From assembly GCF_000801315.1 (NCBI RefSeq), contig NZ_CP010054.1, positions 3,224,001 to 3,288,000 on the forward strand: 64,000 nucleotides of DNA, written 5' to 3'. The notes under the pieces were generated by a model. It did not search any database, was not told the DNA's origin, and saw nothing but the letters and a program-made list of their open reading frames with translations. Source of the DNA: Hymenobacter sp. DG25B (GTDB taxonomy: Bacteria; Bacteroidota; Bacteroidia; Cytophagales; Hymenobacteraceae). Both the position numbers and the translations under genes were made by a program. Shown piece by piece: positions 30,003-38,048 of this stretch; position 1 is the stretch's first letter; the number at the start of each line of letters is the position of its first letter.

Positions 30003-30041
30003 ATGCGGGGAGTTTGAAAGTGAGACAGTTGAGGAACTGAC

Positions 30042-30069
30042 CAAACATACGAAAGCGAATTTTTACAAA
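30042..30069 (-). promoter_or_regulatory. Promoter of aceB
   Basis: On the minus strand TTTG (30069-30066), 16 nt, then TATGTTTG (30049-30042). The spacer contains one ATTCGCT half-site. Predicted start near 30035. Confidence 0.65.
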
Positions 30070-30102
30070 CAAGCGAATATTCGCTAATTATATTGAATCG
30101 CT
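30054..30102. promoter_or_regulatory. Candidate operator cluster (AGCGAAT half-sites) between aceB and its regulator
   Basis: A half-site AGCGAAT (30054-30060), a perfect 14-bp palindrome AGCGAATATTCGCT (30072-30085) and a near half-site GAATCGCT (30095-30102). One outer site lies in the -33/-7 spacer of each divergent promoter, and the palindrome sits between them. This fits a regulator that controls aceB and itself. Confidence 0.6.
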
Positions 30103-30119
30103 AAATCCTGTTAATTTTG
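30093..30119 (+). promoter_or_regulatory. Promoter of the RamB/ScfR-type regulator
   Basis: TTG (30093-30095), 16 nt, TAATTTTG (30112-30119). The spacer contains AATCGCT, mirroring the aceB promoter. Predicted start near 30126, giving a leader of about 85 nt. Confidence 0.6.
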
Positions 30120-30211
30120 AGGGTTATTAGGTGCTAGGCTGAGACGGTGTTCTAAAATCCGTGTTACTTGCAGGCTAGTCCTCCGTACTTCTGCTCCTCT
30201 TTCTTTCGCCT

Positions 30212-31696
30212 ATGCTTAGTCACGGCCAGGTTGTTCGCCTGATTTTTGGTCTTAAACTGCGCGAGCTGCGTCAGGAACGCGGCTTTACCCCCGCCGAGCT
30301 GGCCCGGGCCTGCGACGTTTCCGTGTCGTACCTCAATGAGATTGAGAAGGGCAAGAAGTACCCTAAGGCGGATAAGATTCTCAGCATGAGCAAGGTGCTG
30401 GGCGTGAGCTACGATCAGCTGACCTCGCTTACGCTAAGCCGCCGCCTGGAGCCCATTTCCCAACTCCTGCAGTCTGATGTGCTGAAGGAGTTTCCGCTGG
30501 AGATGTTCGGGCTGGAGCCCATTCGCATTGTGGAGCTCATTGCCGATGCGCCGGCCAAGATGAATGCCTTCATCAGCACGCTCTTCGAAATAGCCCGCAA
30601 CTACGAGCTGCGCCAGGAAAACTTTTTCCTGGCCGCGCTGCGCTCCTACCAGGAAATGCACGACAACTACTTTGAAGAGCTGGAGCAGGACGTGCGCACC
30701 TTCATTGTAGAAGAGCAGCTAAGCTCTGTTGCGCCCTTTGATACCACCCAGCTGGAGCGCGTGCTGGTGGAGAAATACGGCTATACCATTGACCGCACCA
30801 CCCTGGGCGATTATGGCTCTTTGGGCCGCCTGCGCTCGGTGTATCAGCCCAAGCTGAGCCGCCTGTTGCTGCGCCCCGGCCTCACGCGGGCCCAGGAGTC
30901 GTTTGTGCTGGGCCGGGAGGTGGCTTTCAACTACCTCAGCCTGAAGGAGCGGCCCAACGTGAATGCCAACTTTCTGGTGCGCTCTTTTGATGAAGTGCTG
31001 AACAACTTTAAGGCATCTTATTTTGCCAGCGCCCTGTTGATGGAGGAAGACAGCCTGGTGCGCGACGTGCAGCAGTTTTTTGCCGCCGACCACTGGGACC
31101 CCAACCGCCTGCTGGATTTGCTTACCAAGTATGGGGTGTCGCCGGAGATGTTCATGCAGCGCATCACCAACCTGCTGCCCCGCCATTTTGGGCTGCAAAG
31201 CCTGTTTTTCCTGCGTTTCGACCAAGCCAAGGCCAATGCGCCTTATGTGCTGACCAAGGAGCTGCACCTCTCCCGCCTGCACAACCCCCACGGCAACGAG
31301 CTGCACGAGCACTACTGCCGCCGCTGGATTTCCCTGCGCCTCATTCATGAATGCCGGAGCGTGGCCCTGCGCCAGGCGCCCGCCTTCAGCATTGGAGCCC
31401 AACGCTCCCGCTACCCCAACGAGGACGAGTACCTGTGCCTCACGCTGGCCCGCGCCGGCACGGCCGTAGAACCCGCCGTGAGCGTAACGGTAGGTTTGCT
31501 CTGCGACGATAACCTGCGCAATAAAGTCCGGTTCCTGGATGACCCGGCCATTGTGCAGAAGCGCGTAAACGAAACCTGCGAGCGGTGCCAGATTCCGGAC
31601 TGCGAAGTGCGGGCGGCTCCGCCAGTGGAGGTAGAGCGGCGCGAACGGCGCGAGCAGTTGCGCGAGGCCATTTCCAACCTGGTAAACGCCGGCTAA
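30212..31696 (+). CDS. XRE/ScfR-type transcriptional regulator of the glyoxylate shunt (RamB-like)
   Basis: 494 residues. N-terminal XRE helix-turn-helix at ~9-65 (KLRELRQERGFTPAELARAC, VSVSYLNEIEKGKKYP). The middle resembles an ImmA/IrrE (DUF955) domain, but GREVAFNYL stands where HEXXH would be, so the metal site looks lost; FKASYFASALLMEED matches the following helix. The C-terminal third fits the short-chain fatty acyl regulator domain, including CERCQIPDCEVRA. This architecture is that of RamB from actinobacteria, which controls aceA and aceB. Its position divergent from aceB supports the same role here; the family match is from memory of architecture and the target is inference. Confidence 0.85.
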   Translation: MLSHGQVVRLIFGLKLRELRQERGFTPAELARACDVSVSYLNEIEKGKKYPKADKILSMSKVLGVSYDQLTSLTLSRRLEPISQLLQSDVLKEFPLEMFGLEPIRIVELIADAPAKMNAFISTLFEIARNYELRQENFFLAALRSYQEMHDNYFEELEQDVRTFIVEEQLSSVAPFDTTQLERVLVEKYGYTIDRTTLGDYGSLGRLRSVYQPKLSRLLLRPGLTRAQESFVLGREVAFNYLSLKERPNVNANFLVRSFDEVLNNFKASYFASALLMEEDSLVRDVQQFFAADHWDPNRLLDLLTKYGVSPEMFMQRITNLLPRHFGLQSLFFLRFDQAKANAPYVLTKELHLSRLHNPHGNELHEHYCRRWISLRLIHECRSVALRQAPAFSIGAQRSRYPNEDEYLCLTLARAGTAVEPAVSVTVGLLCDDNLRNKVRFLDDPAIVQKRVNETCERCQIPDCEVRAAPPVEVERRERREQLREAISNLVNAG

Positions 31697-31746
31697 GCAG
31701 ACTTCGGCTTATCTTTATAGCCTGGTAACAGGTAACAGTTGAGGTA

Positions 31747-32793
31747 TTGAGGGCTTTTTTGAGACGTTTGGGTTGGGTGGTGCTGGCTTTCGCGCTGCTG
31801 GCCGGTAGCTGGGCGGGCTACCAAGGCTGGCGCGTGTGGTGGCAGCCAAACGTAAAGCCTTCAGCGGAGGGTCCGGCTTACCTGTTTATCCGCACCGGCG
31901 CTACGTTTCGGGAGGTAATGGATACCCTGGCCCGGCAGGACCTGCTACAGGATACTGCTACGTTTCGGTGGCTGGCCGTGCGGCGGGGCTACCCGGTGCA
32001 GGTACGGCCGGGGCGCTACCTGCTCACGCCGGAGCTAAGCAATAAGAAGCTGCTCGATATGCTGCTCAGCGGCCACCAGGATACGCTGGAGTTCGAGCTC
32101 AATGCGTTCAAATATAAGCCCCATCTGGCCCGCCAGATCAGCCGCCAGCTGGAAGCCGACTCCGCCAGCCTGCGCCTTTTGCTGGCCGATAATGCGTTTT
32201 TGCAGCGCACCTATCAGCTCGATACTACTACTATCTTAACCCTGTTTCTGCCCGGCAGCTACCGGCTGGTCTGGAATACCTTGGCCCGGCAGTTTCTGGA
32301 TTCAGCCGCCGCCACGCACCGGCGGTTCTGGACGCCCCGCCGCCAGCAGCAGGCCGATTCGCTGGGCCTCTCCCCGGCGCAGGTGCACGTGCTGGCCAGC
32401 ATTGTGCAGCGCGAAACCGCTAAGAAGGAAGACAAACCCGTTATTGCCGGGGTGTATCTCAACCGCCTGCGCCGCGGTATGCGCCTGCAGGCCGACCCTA
32501 CCCTGCTCTGGGCCATTGGCAATTTTGGTGTGAAGCGCGTCCTGAACAAGGATAAGCTGGTAGACTCGCCCTACAACACCTACAAGCACAAAGGTCTGCC
32601 ACCTGGCCCCATTACCTCTGCCAACCGCCAGAGCTTGGATGCCGTGCTGCAGCCGGCTGCCCACCGCTACCTGTTCTTCTGCGCCCGCCCCGACCGCAGC
32701 GGCTTTTCCGACTTCGCCGAAACCTTTGGGCAGCATAAGTACAACGCCCGCCGCTACCAGCACATGCTGGATAGCCTCCGTATTCTGCGCTAA
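31747..32793 (+). CDS. mltG: Endolytic murein transglycosylase MltG
   Basis: 348 residues from TTG 31747; no ATG precedes the N-terminal membrane anchor (LGWVVLAFALLAGSWAGYQG), so TTG is the likely start. A LysM-like domain (YLFIRTGATFREVMDTL) is followed by the YceG catalytic domain with ASIVQRETAKKEDKPVIAGV (catalytic Glu) and YLNRLRRGMRLQADPTLLWA, then SPYNTYKHKGLPPGPI. MltG cuts nascent glycan strands next to the inner membrane and limits glycan length. It is convergent with the membrane-protein gene at 32801, only 7 bp apart. A TATCTTTA near-consensus promoter core lies at 31710. Confidence 0.92.
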   Translation: MRAFLRRLGWVVLAFALLAGSWAGYQGWRVWWQPNVKPSAEGPAYLFIRTGATFREVMDTLARQDLLQDTATFRWLAVRRGYPVQVRPGRYLLTPELSNKKLLDMLLSGHQDTLEFELNAFKYKPHLARQISRQLEADSASLRLLLADNAFLQRTYQLDTTTILTLFLPGSYRLVWNTLARQFLDSAAATHRRFWTPRRQQQADSLGLSPAQVHVLASIVQRETAKKEDKPVIAGVYLNRLRRGMRLQADPTLLWAIGNFGVKRVLNKDKLVDSPYNTYKHKGLPPGPITSANRQSLDAVLQPAAHRYLFFCARPDRSGFSDFAETFGQHKYNARRYQHMLDSLRILR

Positions 32794-32800
32794 CTCGGTT

Positions 32801-34345
32801 TTACGGAATGCGCACAATGCGCAGGGAAGGGCCCATTTTCAGGGCCAGTTGCTGGCGGCGCAGGGTTTCTTCATAGCCCAGGCCGGTAAACTCGGAATGC
32901 TCCAGAAACAGTAGCGGCGACAACAGCAGGGGCTCGGTAAACTCCGCTGCAGCCGGCAGCTTTTCCAGCCCGGAAAAGTTGTTGATTCCGGTTACCAGCC
33001 GGTAGCCATCCAGCACCACATACTGCACGCCAGCCGCCCGTAGGGCTGGCAGCTGGTTTTCGTTGCTGATGACCTCCACCTGAATGCCCGCCGGAGCCGC
33101 GAATGGCAGCAGCGCATTGCTGACAGTGCTGGCCACCCGCCGCTGCCCGTGTTCCTGCAGCCAATGCGCTACCTGCTGGTACTGCGTAGGAGTATAGCGG
33201 TAGATATGGTGTTGCAACCGCAGCAGATTCCCCCCGATGACCAGCAACGAAAGCCCTACCAAAATTCCGGCCCTTACCGCCACGCTTAACCGCTGCTGCA
33301 TGATGGCGGAGCTCAACAGATGCCGCAGAACCAGAAAACCCAGGGCCGCAAACAGACCATAAGCAAACAGCAACCCGCGCGGCGCCTTCAGAATCAAAGA
33401 CATACCACCCAGAAACAGCCAGGCCCAGATCAGCAGATACACGGACAGCGTAAGGCCCTTGCGCCAGGCACGCAGCTCCGGCCAGAATACTACCGGTGTC
33501 AGCAGCAAACCCGCCATGAGTAACGGCGACTCAAACTGCAATAGCAGCCGGGGGTAGTACCATAAATCCAGGCGCACATTGCCAGCGCGGCCGGCTTCAT
33601 TCATGGCCGAGGGCCACAGGATACCGGCATAGGTGGCCAGCCAGCGGTACCAGGGCAGAATAGTAAGCCCCGTAACCAGGATGCCCAGCACCAGAAAAGG
33701 CGCCGCCAGAATGGCCATTACGCGCCAGGCATTGCCGCGCTGCCAGAGTAACCCATCGGCCTGCAGTATTTCAAAGGCCCCCAGAATGGGAAACGTTAGC
33801 AGGAATTTGTAGTTGATGCACAAGCCGGCAGCCAACCACAGCGCCACTCGCAGCAGCGCCTGCCGGCTGGGTTGCTGCAGCCGTTCGTAATAGGCGCGCA
33901 GCAGCTCGCCAAAAAGCAGTAGGCTGGCCGAGCTCATGGTGAAGTCGCGGCCGGAAAAGGTGAGCGTGGTGCAGGTACCGATGAGCAGGACCAGCAAGGC
34001 CGTTTCGAAGCCCCGCAGCCGGGCATAGCGCGCTACAAAAGCTGCCAGGCGCCCCACGGCTACCACGGCCAGCAGCGCATTCAGATACAGAAACCAGTGA
34101 AAATCGGGCTGCAGGGCGGCCACCGGGGCAAAGACTAGGTAGAAGCCGGGGCTGGCATGATGAAAGATATTCCGCAGATTGCCCTGCGCCACTTCCTGCA
34201 CAATCTGCCAGTTGCGCACGGAGTCATAGTCGGGTAAAGCGGCTTGGGGCAGGCCGTGCAAGCGGGTGGCGGCCAGCAGCAGTAAGGCAGGCAGCAGCCA
34301 AAGCAAGGTTTTCGGGGAGAATTTGTCGTTTTTCGCGTCGGGCAT
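32801..34345 (-). CDS. Polytopic membrane protein, glycosyltransferase family 39-like (function uncertain)
   Basis: 514 residues from the ATG at 34345 (MPDAKNDKFSPKTLLWLL). About ten hydrophobic segments. The first periplasmic loop carries LPDYDSVRNWQIVQEV and FHHASPGFYLVFAPV, the layout of GT-C enzymes that use an acidic residue after the first membrane helix, as in ArnT or protein mannosyltransferases. Enzymes of this type transfer sugars from polyprenyl-phosphate donors at the periplasmic face. The acidic pair here is DYDS; assignment to GT39 is a reasoned guess. It is divergent from dtd. Confidence 0.6.
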   Translation of the reverse strand: MPDAKNDKFSPKTLLWLLPALLLLAATRLHGLPQAALPDYDSVRNWQIVQEVAQGNLRNIFHHASPGFYLVFAPVAALQPDFHWFLYLNALLAVVAVGRLAAFVARYARLRGFETALLVLLIGTCTTLTFSGRDFTMSSASLLLFGELLRAYYERLQQPSRQALLRVALWLAAGLCINYKFLLTFPILGAFEILQADGLLWQRGNAWRVMAILAAPFLVLGILVTGLTILPWYRWLATYAGILWPSAMNEAGRAGNVRLDLWYYPRLLLQFESPLLMAGLLLTPVVFWPELRAWRKGLTLSVYLLIWAWLFLGGMSLILKAPRGLLFAYGLFAALGFLVLRHLLSSAIMQQRLSVAVRAGILVGLSLLVIGGNLLRLQHHIYRYTPTQYQQVAHWLQEHGQRRVASTVSNALLPFAAPAGIQVEVISNENQLPALRAAGVQYVVLDGYRLVTGINNFSGLEKLPAAAEFTEPLLLSPLLFLEHSEFTGLGYEETLRRQQLALKMGPSLRIVRIP

Positions 34346-34404
34346 GGCCGTCAGGTTGAAATCTGCCCACGAAATACGCAAAACAAACCACTTCCCTCTT
34401 TCTT

Positions 34405-34857
34405 ATGCGTGCAGTTATTCAACGGGTGCGGCAGGCCAGCGTGACGGTAGAAGGCCGCGTAACCGGCGAAATCGGGCCGGGCTTGCTGGTACTGGCCGGC
34501 TTCGCCCCCGACGACGACACCCGCTCCCTGGACTGGATGGCCCGCAAACTGGTGCAGTTGCGCATTTTCTCCGACGAGGAAGGCAAGATGAATCGCAGCG
34601 TGCAGGACATAAACGGCCAGGTTCTGGTGGTCAGTCAGTTTACGCTGCTGGCCGATGCCCGCAAGGGTAACCGCCCCAGCTACATTGGCGCCGCCCCGCC
34701 GCCCATTGCCATTCCGCTCTACGAGCAGTTTGTGCAAATGCTGGAGCACCTCCTGGGCCAGCCCGTGCCCACCGGCGAGTTTGGGGCCGATATGCAGGTC
34801 AGCCTGCTCAATGATGGCCCGGTAACTATTGTGCTGGATTCGCCTGCGGCCAATTAA
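34405..34857 (+). CDS. dtd: D-aminoacyl-tRNA deacylase
   Basis: 150 residues starting [17 protein letters not shown]. The active-site motifs are present: [17 protein letters not shown] and the Gly-Pro motif [11 protein letters not shown]. Dtd removes D-amino acids and glycine wrongly attached to tRNA. Length is typical (145-150). Followed after about 27 bp by a GTCATCCTGA palindrome, so that element will be in the dtd 3' region. Confidence 0.96.
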   Translation: MRAVIQRVRQASVTVEGRVTGEIGPGLLVLAGFAPDDDTRSLDWMARKLVQLRIFSDEEGKMNRSVQDINGQVLVVSQFTLLADARKGNRPSYIGAAPPPIAIPLYEQFVQMLEHLLGQPVPTGEFGADMQVSLLNDGPVTIVLDSPAAN

Positions 34858-34873
34858 TAATGCTTTTATATCA

Positions 34874-35048
34874 AAAACCCACCTGTCATCCTGAGCAAAG
34901 CGAAGGACCTTCCTCTCTACTACCTCAAAAGCCCTTTCAACGCACAAACCCTTCCCACGGGACTAGTAAAGAGTTTGGTGCATTGATTTAACTGCATCAC
35001 AAAGGCGAGGAAGGTCCTTCGCTTTGCTCAGGATGACAAGTGGGTTTT
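34874..35048. repeat. GTCATCCTGA palindromic repeat, copy B
   Basis: The left arm GTCATCCTGAGCAAAGCGAA starts at 34885 and extends to CCT at 34914; the right arm (35008-35037) is its perfect 30-bp complement. The pairing continues outward through AAAACCCAC/GTGGGTTTT with one mismatch near the junction, for arms of over 40 bp. The interior resembles copy D in parts. Lies between dtd and the MazG-type gene. Confidence 0.88.
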
Positions 35049-35079
35049 AAATTTCTCACTTCCAATATCTCCCTCAATC

Positions 35080-35406
35080 ATGACTATCGAAGAAGCGCAG
35101 AAAACCGTGGATACCTGGATTCAGACCACCGGCGTGCGGTATTTCAATGAGCTGACCAACATGGCCATGCTTACAGAAGAGGTGGGCGAAGTGGCCCGCA
35201 TCATTGCCCGGCAGTACGGCGAACAGTCGTTCAAGGAATCGGATAAAGACAAGGTGCTGGCCGACGAGCTGGCCGATGTGCTTTTCGTGGTTATCTGCCT
35301 GGCCAACCAGACCGGCGTAAACCTGACCGAGGCCCTGCAACGCAACCTGGAAAAGAAAACCCAGCGCGACGCTATCCGCCATCAGCAAAACGAAAAGCTG
35401 CACTAA
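35080..35406 (+). CDS. MazG-type nucleotide pyrophosphohydrolase
   Basis: 108 residues with the MazG fold pattern: NMAMLTEEVGEVARII (EExxE metal-binding motif) and LADELADVLFVVICLAN (second acidic motif). Small single-domain members remove pyrophosphate from abnormal nucleoside triphosphates. The sequence resembles the group annotated as MazG-like or YpjD-like. It is convergent with the comB-family gene (21 bp apart) and lies just after a palindromic repeat. Confidence 0.88.
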   Translation: MTIEEAQKTVDTWIQTTGVRYFNELTNMAMLTEEVGEVARIIARQYGEQSFKESDKDKVLADELADVLFVVICLANQTGVNLTEALQRNLEKKTQRDAIRHQQNEKLH

Positions 35407-35427
35407 GCCAGCTGTTCCGGTCGGTAC

Positions 35428-36141
35428 TTAGTCCACCACAATCCGACCATCACGGAAGAGCGGCACCACTGCGTATTCATCCTGGCGCACGCAGAACTCC
35501 ATATCCTTGTGCGACTCCAGACTATTGAGGCGGCGCACGTGGGCTGATTTAAGCAGGTAACCGGCTACATCGGGCTTGGCGGCCTGCCAGAGGTCCAGGG
35601 CGGCCAGGGTGGCATCGGAACTGCTTACGTCAAAGGAATCAGCCAGCCGCTCGGCCAGGGCGCCCCCGAAAATGGTATCTTCCAGGCAGAACTTGCCTTT
35701 CCAGCCGGCGCATACTACTACCACATCTTTCTGCTGCCGGCGCAGAAAATCGGCCACAGCTTCCAGGTTCAGGAACGCGCCTACTACCACGGCATCGGCG
35801 GGGCGGGAAAGCTGCAGGGCGCGGGTGCCGTTGGTGGTGGTAATGGCCACGCAACGGCCCTGCACGGGTACTATCCCATCGAGGTAACCGAAGGGCGAGT
35901 TACCCAGATCAACGCCTTCGGCCTGCCGGCCGTCGCGCTCCGCGGCCGTGATGTAGCCTTGCGCGGCCATGGCCTGACATTCCGGCAGCTCACTTAGCGG
36001 CACCAGGTGCGTTACGCCGTTGGCCAGCGCCGTAACAATGCTGGAGGTAGCGCGCAGGATATCCACCACCACCGCCACGCGGCCTTTCAAATCATACAAG
36101 GGCAGCAGCTCCGGGGAAAAGCAAATATCAAGGGTCGGCAT
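35428..36141 (-). CDS. comB: 2-phosphosulfolactate phosphatase family protein (ComB)
   Basis: 237 residues. ComB signature VVVDILRATSSIVTALANG at ~24-42, then GRCVAITTTNGTRAL and GWKGKFCLEDTIFGGALAERL. ComB removes phosphate from 2-phospho-3-sulfolactate to give sulfolactate in coenzyme M synthesis in archaea; many bacteria without coenzyme M carry it, where the role is less clear. Sulfonate-based lipids occur in related Cytophagales, so a link to sulfonate metabolism is possible but is inference. It lies downstream of gcvT, separated by a strong palindrome (36168-36255) that may limit read-through. Confidence 0.9.
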   Translation of the reverse strand: MPTLDICFSPELLPLYDLKGRVAVVVDILRATSSIVTALANGVTHLVPLSELPECQAMAAQGYITAAERDGRQAEGVDLGNSPFGYLDGIVPVQGRCVAITTTNGTRALQLSRPADAVVVGAFLNLEAVADFLRRQQKDVVVVCAGWKGKFCLEDTIFGGALAERLADSFDVSSSDATLAALDLWQAAKPDVAGYLLKSAHVRRLNSLESHKDMEFCVRQDEYAVVPLFRDGRIVVD

Positions 36142-36167
36142 ACGGGCGTATCAAGAAATAAAAAAGT

Positions 36168-36255
36168 GTCATCCTGACGAAGGAAGGACCTTATCCCGCA
36201 AGAACGATTAGCGTTTCGTTCTGCGGGGATAAGGTCCTTCCTTCGTCAGGATGAC
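36168..36255. repeat. GTCATCCTGA palindromic repeat, copy C (near-perfect long hairpin)
   Basis: The left arm starts GTCATCCTGACGAAGGAAGG at 36168 and runs to about 36207; the right arm runs 36216-36255. The arms are about 40 bp with roughly two differences and an 8-nt loop. This copy has almost no interior. It lies between gcvT and the comB gene, both on the minus strand. Confidence 0.9.
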
Positions 36256-36274
36256 AGAGAAAAAGAAATGAAGC

Positions 36275-37381
36275 CTATGCTTCTTCCGTGCCGGGCACGA
36301 AGGGCAGCTTTACCACGGTAGCGGGCTGGTTTTTGCCGCGAATCTGGACGAAGATTTTGCTGCCGGGCGCGCTTAGCTCGGTCTTCACGTAGCCCAGGCC
36401 AATGCCTTTGCTGAGCGAAGGCGACTGGGTGCCGGAGGTAACCTCGCCTACTTTCTCACCGGCTTCGTTCACCAGCTCATAGTGGCTGCGCGGAATGCCG
36501 GGGCCGTCCATCAGGAAGCCTACCAGCTTGCGCTGCACGCCCTGCTCCTTCTGCTGCTTAAGCGCAGCGGAATTGGTGAAATCTTTGGTGAACTTGGTGA
36601 TCCAGCCCAGGCCGCCTTCCAGGGGAGACGTGTGGTCGTCAATATCATTGCCGTAGAGGCAGTAGCCCATTTCCAGACGCAGCGTGTCGCGCGCACCCAG
36701 GCCAATGGGTTTCAGGCCGTAAGGCTGGCCGGCTTCCAGGATTTTGTCCCACACCTGCTTGGCGTGCTCATTGGGAATATACAGCTCAAAGCCGCCCGCG
36801 CCGGTGTAGCCCGTGGCCGAGATGATGACGTCAGGAGCGCCCGCAAACGTGCCCTTCACAAAGGAGTAATAGGGAATGCTGCTCAGGTCGGTGTCGGTGA
36901 GGGACTGCAGCGCGGCAATGGCTTTGGGACCCTGCACGGCAAACAGGCTCATTTCGTCCGAGAGGTTTTCCATCTCGGCGCCTTTGGTGTTGTGCTGCTG
37001 AATCCAGTTCCAGTCTTTGCTGATGTTGGAAGCGTTTACCACCAGCAGGTAGTCTTCCTCGGCCAGCTTATACACCAGCAGGTCGTCTACAATACCGCCT
37101 TCGTTGTTGGGCAGGCAGGAGTACTGGGCTTTGCCGGGCGTGAGCTTGCTGGCGTCGTTGCTGGTTACGCGCTGAATCAGGTCCAGGGCCTGGGGGCCGT
37201 GTACCCGGAACTCGCCCATGTGCGACACATCGAAAATGCCCACGGCCCGGCGCACAGTATGATGCTCTTCGAGGTCGGAGGAGTAGCGCACGGGCATGTT
37301 GTAGCCGGCAAAGGGCACCATTTTAGCGCCCAGCTGCTGGTGCACATCATTGAGGGCAACGGTTTTCAGATCTTCGGCCAT
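36275..37381 (-). CDS. gcvT: Aminomethyltransferase, glycine cleavage system T protein
   Basis: 368 residues from the ATG at 37381 ([18 protein letters not shown]); an open frame continues upstream but lacks homology. Family blocks: [97 protein letters not shown] and [13 protein letters not shown]. It transfers the methylene group of glycine to tetrahydrofolate. The other gcv genes are not adjacent. A TACTTTTG promoter core lies at 37467-37474 on the minus strand. Confidence 0.96.
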   Translation of the reverse strand: MAEDLKTVALNDVHQQLGAKMVPFAGYNMPVRYSSDLEEHHTVRRAVGIFDVSHMGEFRVHGPQALDLIQRVTSNDASKLTPGKAQYSCLPNNEGGIVDDLLVYKLAEEDYLLVVNASNISKDWNWIQQHNTKGAEMENLSDEMSLFAVQGPKAIAALQSLTDTDLSSIPYYSFVKGTFAGAPDVIISATGYTGAGGFELYIPNEHAKQVWDKILEAGQPYGLKPIGLGARDTLRLEMGYCLYGNDIDDHTSPLEGGLGWITKFTKDFTNSAALKQQKEQGVQRKLVGFLMDGPGIPRSHYELVNEAGEKVGEVTSGTQSPSLSKGIGLGYVKTELSAPGSKIFVQIRGKNQPATVVKLPFVPGTEEA

Positions 37382-37466
37382 TCGGGAAAAGAAGAAGGTG
37401 GGTGAGGAATCGGGGGAGGATATGGGGGGTTGCCGGCGGCCCGGCAAAAGCCGGGGTAAAATTAGC

Positions 37467-37474
37467 CAAAAGTA
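37467..37474 (-). promoter_or_regulatory. Promoter core (TACTTTTG) of gcvT
   Basis: Minus-strand TACTTTTG matches TAnnTTTG; predicted start near 37460 gives a leader of about 80 nt. No glycine riboswitch fold was recognised in it. Confidence 0.4.
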
Positions 37475-37504
37475 GCGGGCCAGGCAGCTTTTCAGGGAAG
37501 GCAT

Positions 37505-37512
37505 TATCTTTG
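37505..37512 (+). promoter_or_regulatory. Promoter core (TATCTTTG) of the CZB-kinase-regulator cluster
   Basis: TATCTTTG on the plus strand, 31 bp from and facing away from the gcvT promoter core. Predicted start near 37519 leaves a leader of about 125 nt before the ATG at 37644. Confidence 0.45.
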
Positions 37513-37643
37513 TGGCCCGGCAGTCGGCTTGTTCTTCCATCTGCTGAACCCACCTACCTACAGCCTGGCCGCTTTGTTTTGGCCGCTTCTCCCGCGGTAT
37601 TCCTCCTTTCCGGCTACCGATCAGCAAGCCTACCTAACTACCT

Positions 37644-38009
37644 ATGAGCAACGAACTGAAACAGGATTTTGAGACGGCTACCGTAAAGCATCTGCTTTTT
37701 AAATCGAAGCTGCGCTCTTTCCTGCATGGTTCCAACACGGATGAAGCCCCTATCCGGGACCCGGAAGTATGCTTGCTGGGCCAGTGGATCCGCAACCATG
37801 GTTTGCCGGTGTATGGGCAGCTGCGCGAAACCCAGCAGCTGGACCGCCAGCATCGGCTGGTGCATCAGGTAGCCAGCCGCTTAATGGATTTAAAGCTGGC
37901 CGGCCGCTCTGAGGAGGCACTGGCAGGTTTTGCCGAAATTGAAGCAGTTTCGGAGAAAATAGTGCTACTGCTCCAAACCATGCAGCAAAAGCTGCGTAAC
38001 GGCGCCTAA
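37644..38009 (+). CDS. Stand-alone CZB (chemoreceptor zinc-binding) domain protein
   Basis: 121 residues. The zinc-binding 3-His/1-Cys set is visible: His16 in KHLLFKSKL, Cys43 in DPEVCLLGQWI, and His70/His74 in LDRQHRLVHQ. The C-L-G-x-W core is diagnostic of CZB. CZB domains sense zinc and, in some chemoreceptors, hypochlorous acid through the Cys. No signal peptide or membrane segment, so cytoplasmic. It is followed after 39 bp by a CHASE3 histidine kinase and then a response regulator, suggesting that it feeds a redox or zinc signal into that pair; the connection is inference. Confidence 0.88.
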   Translation: MSNELKQDFETATVKHLLFKSKLRSFLHGSNTDEAPIRDPEVCLLGQWIRNHGLPVYGQLRETQQLDRQHRLVHQVASRLMDLKLAGRSEEALAGFAEIEAVSEKIVLLLQTMQQKLRNGA

Positions 38010-38048
38010 TTCAGGCCGGGCTCTCAGGGGCCTGTAGCTCGCCCTTGC

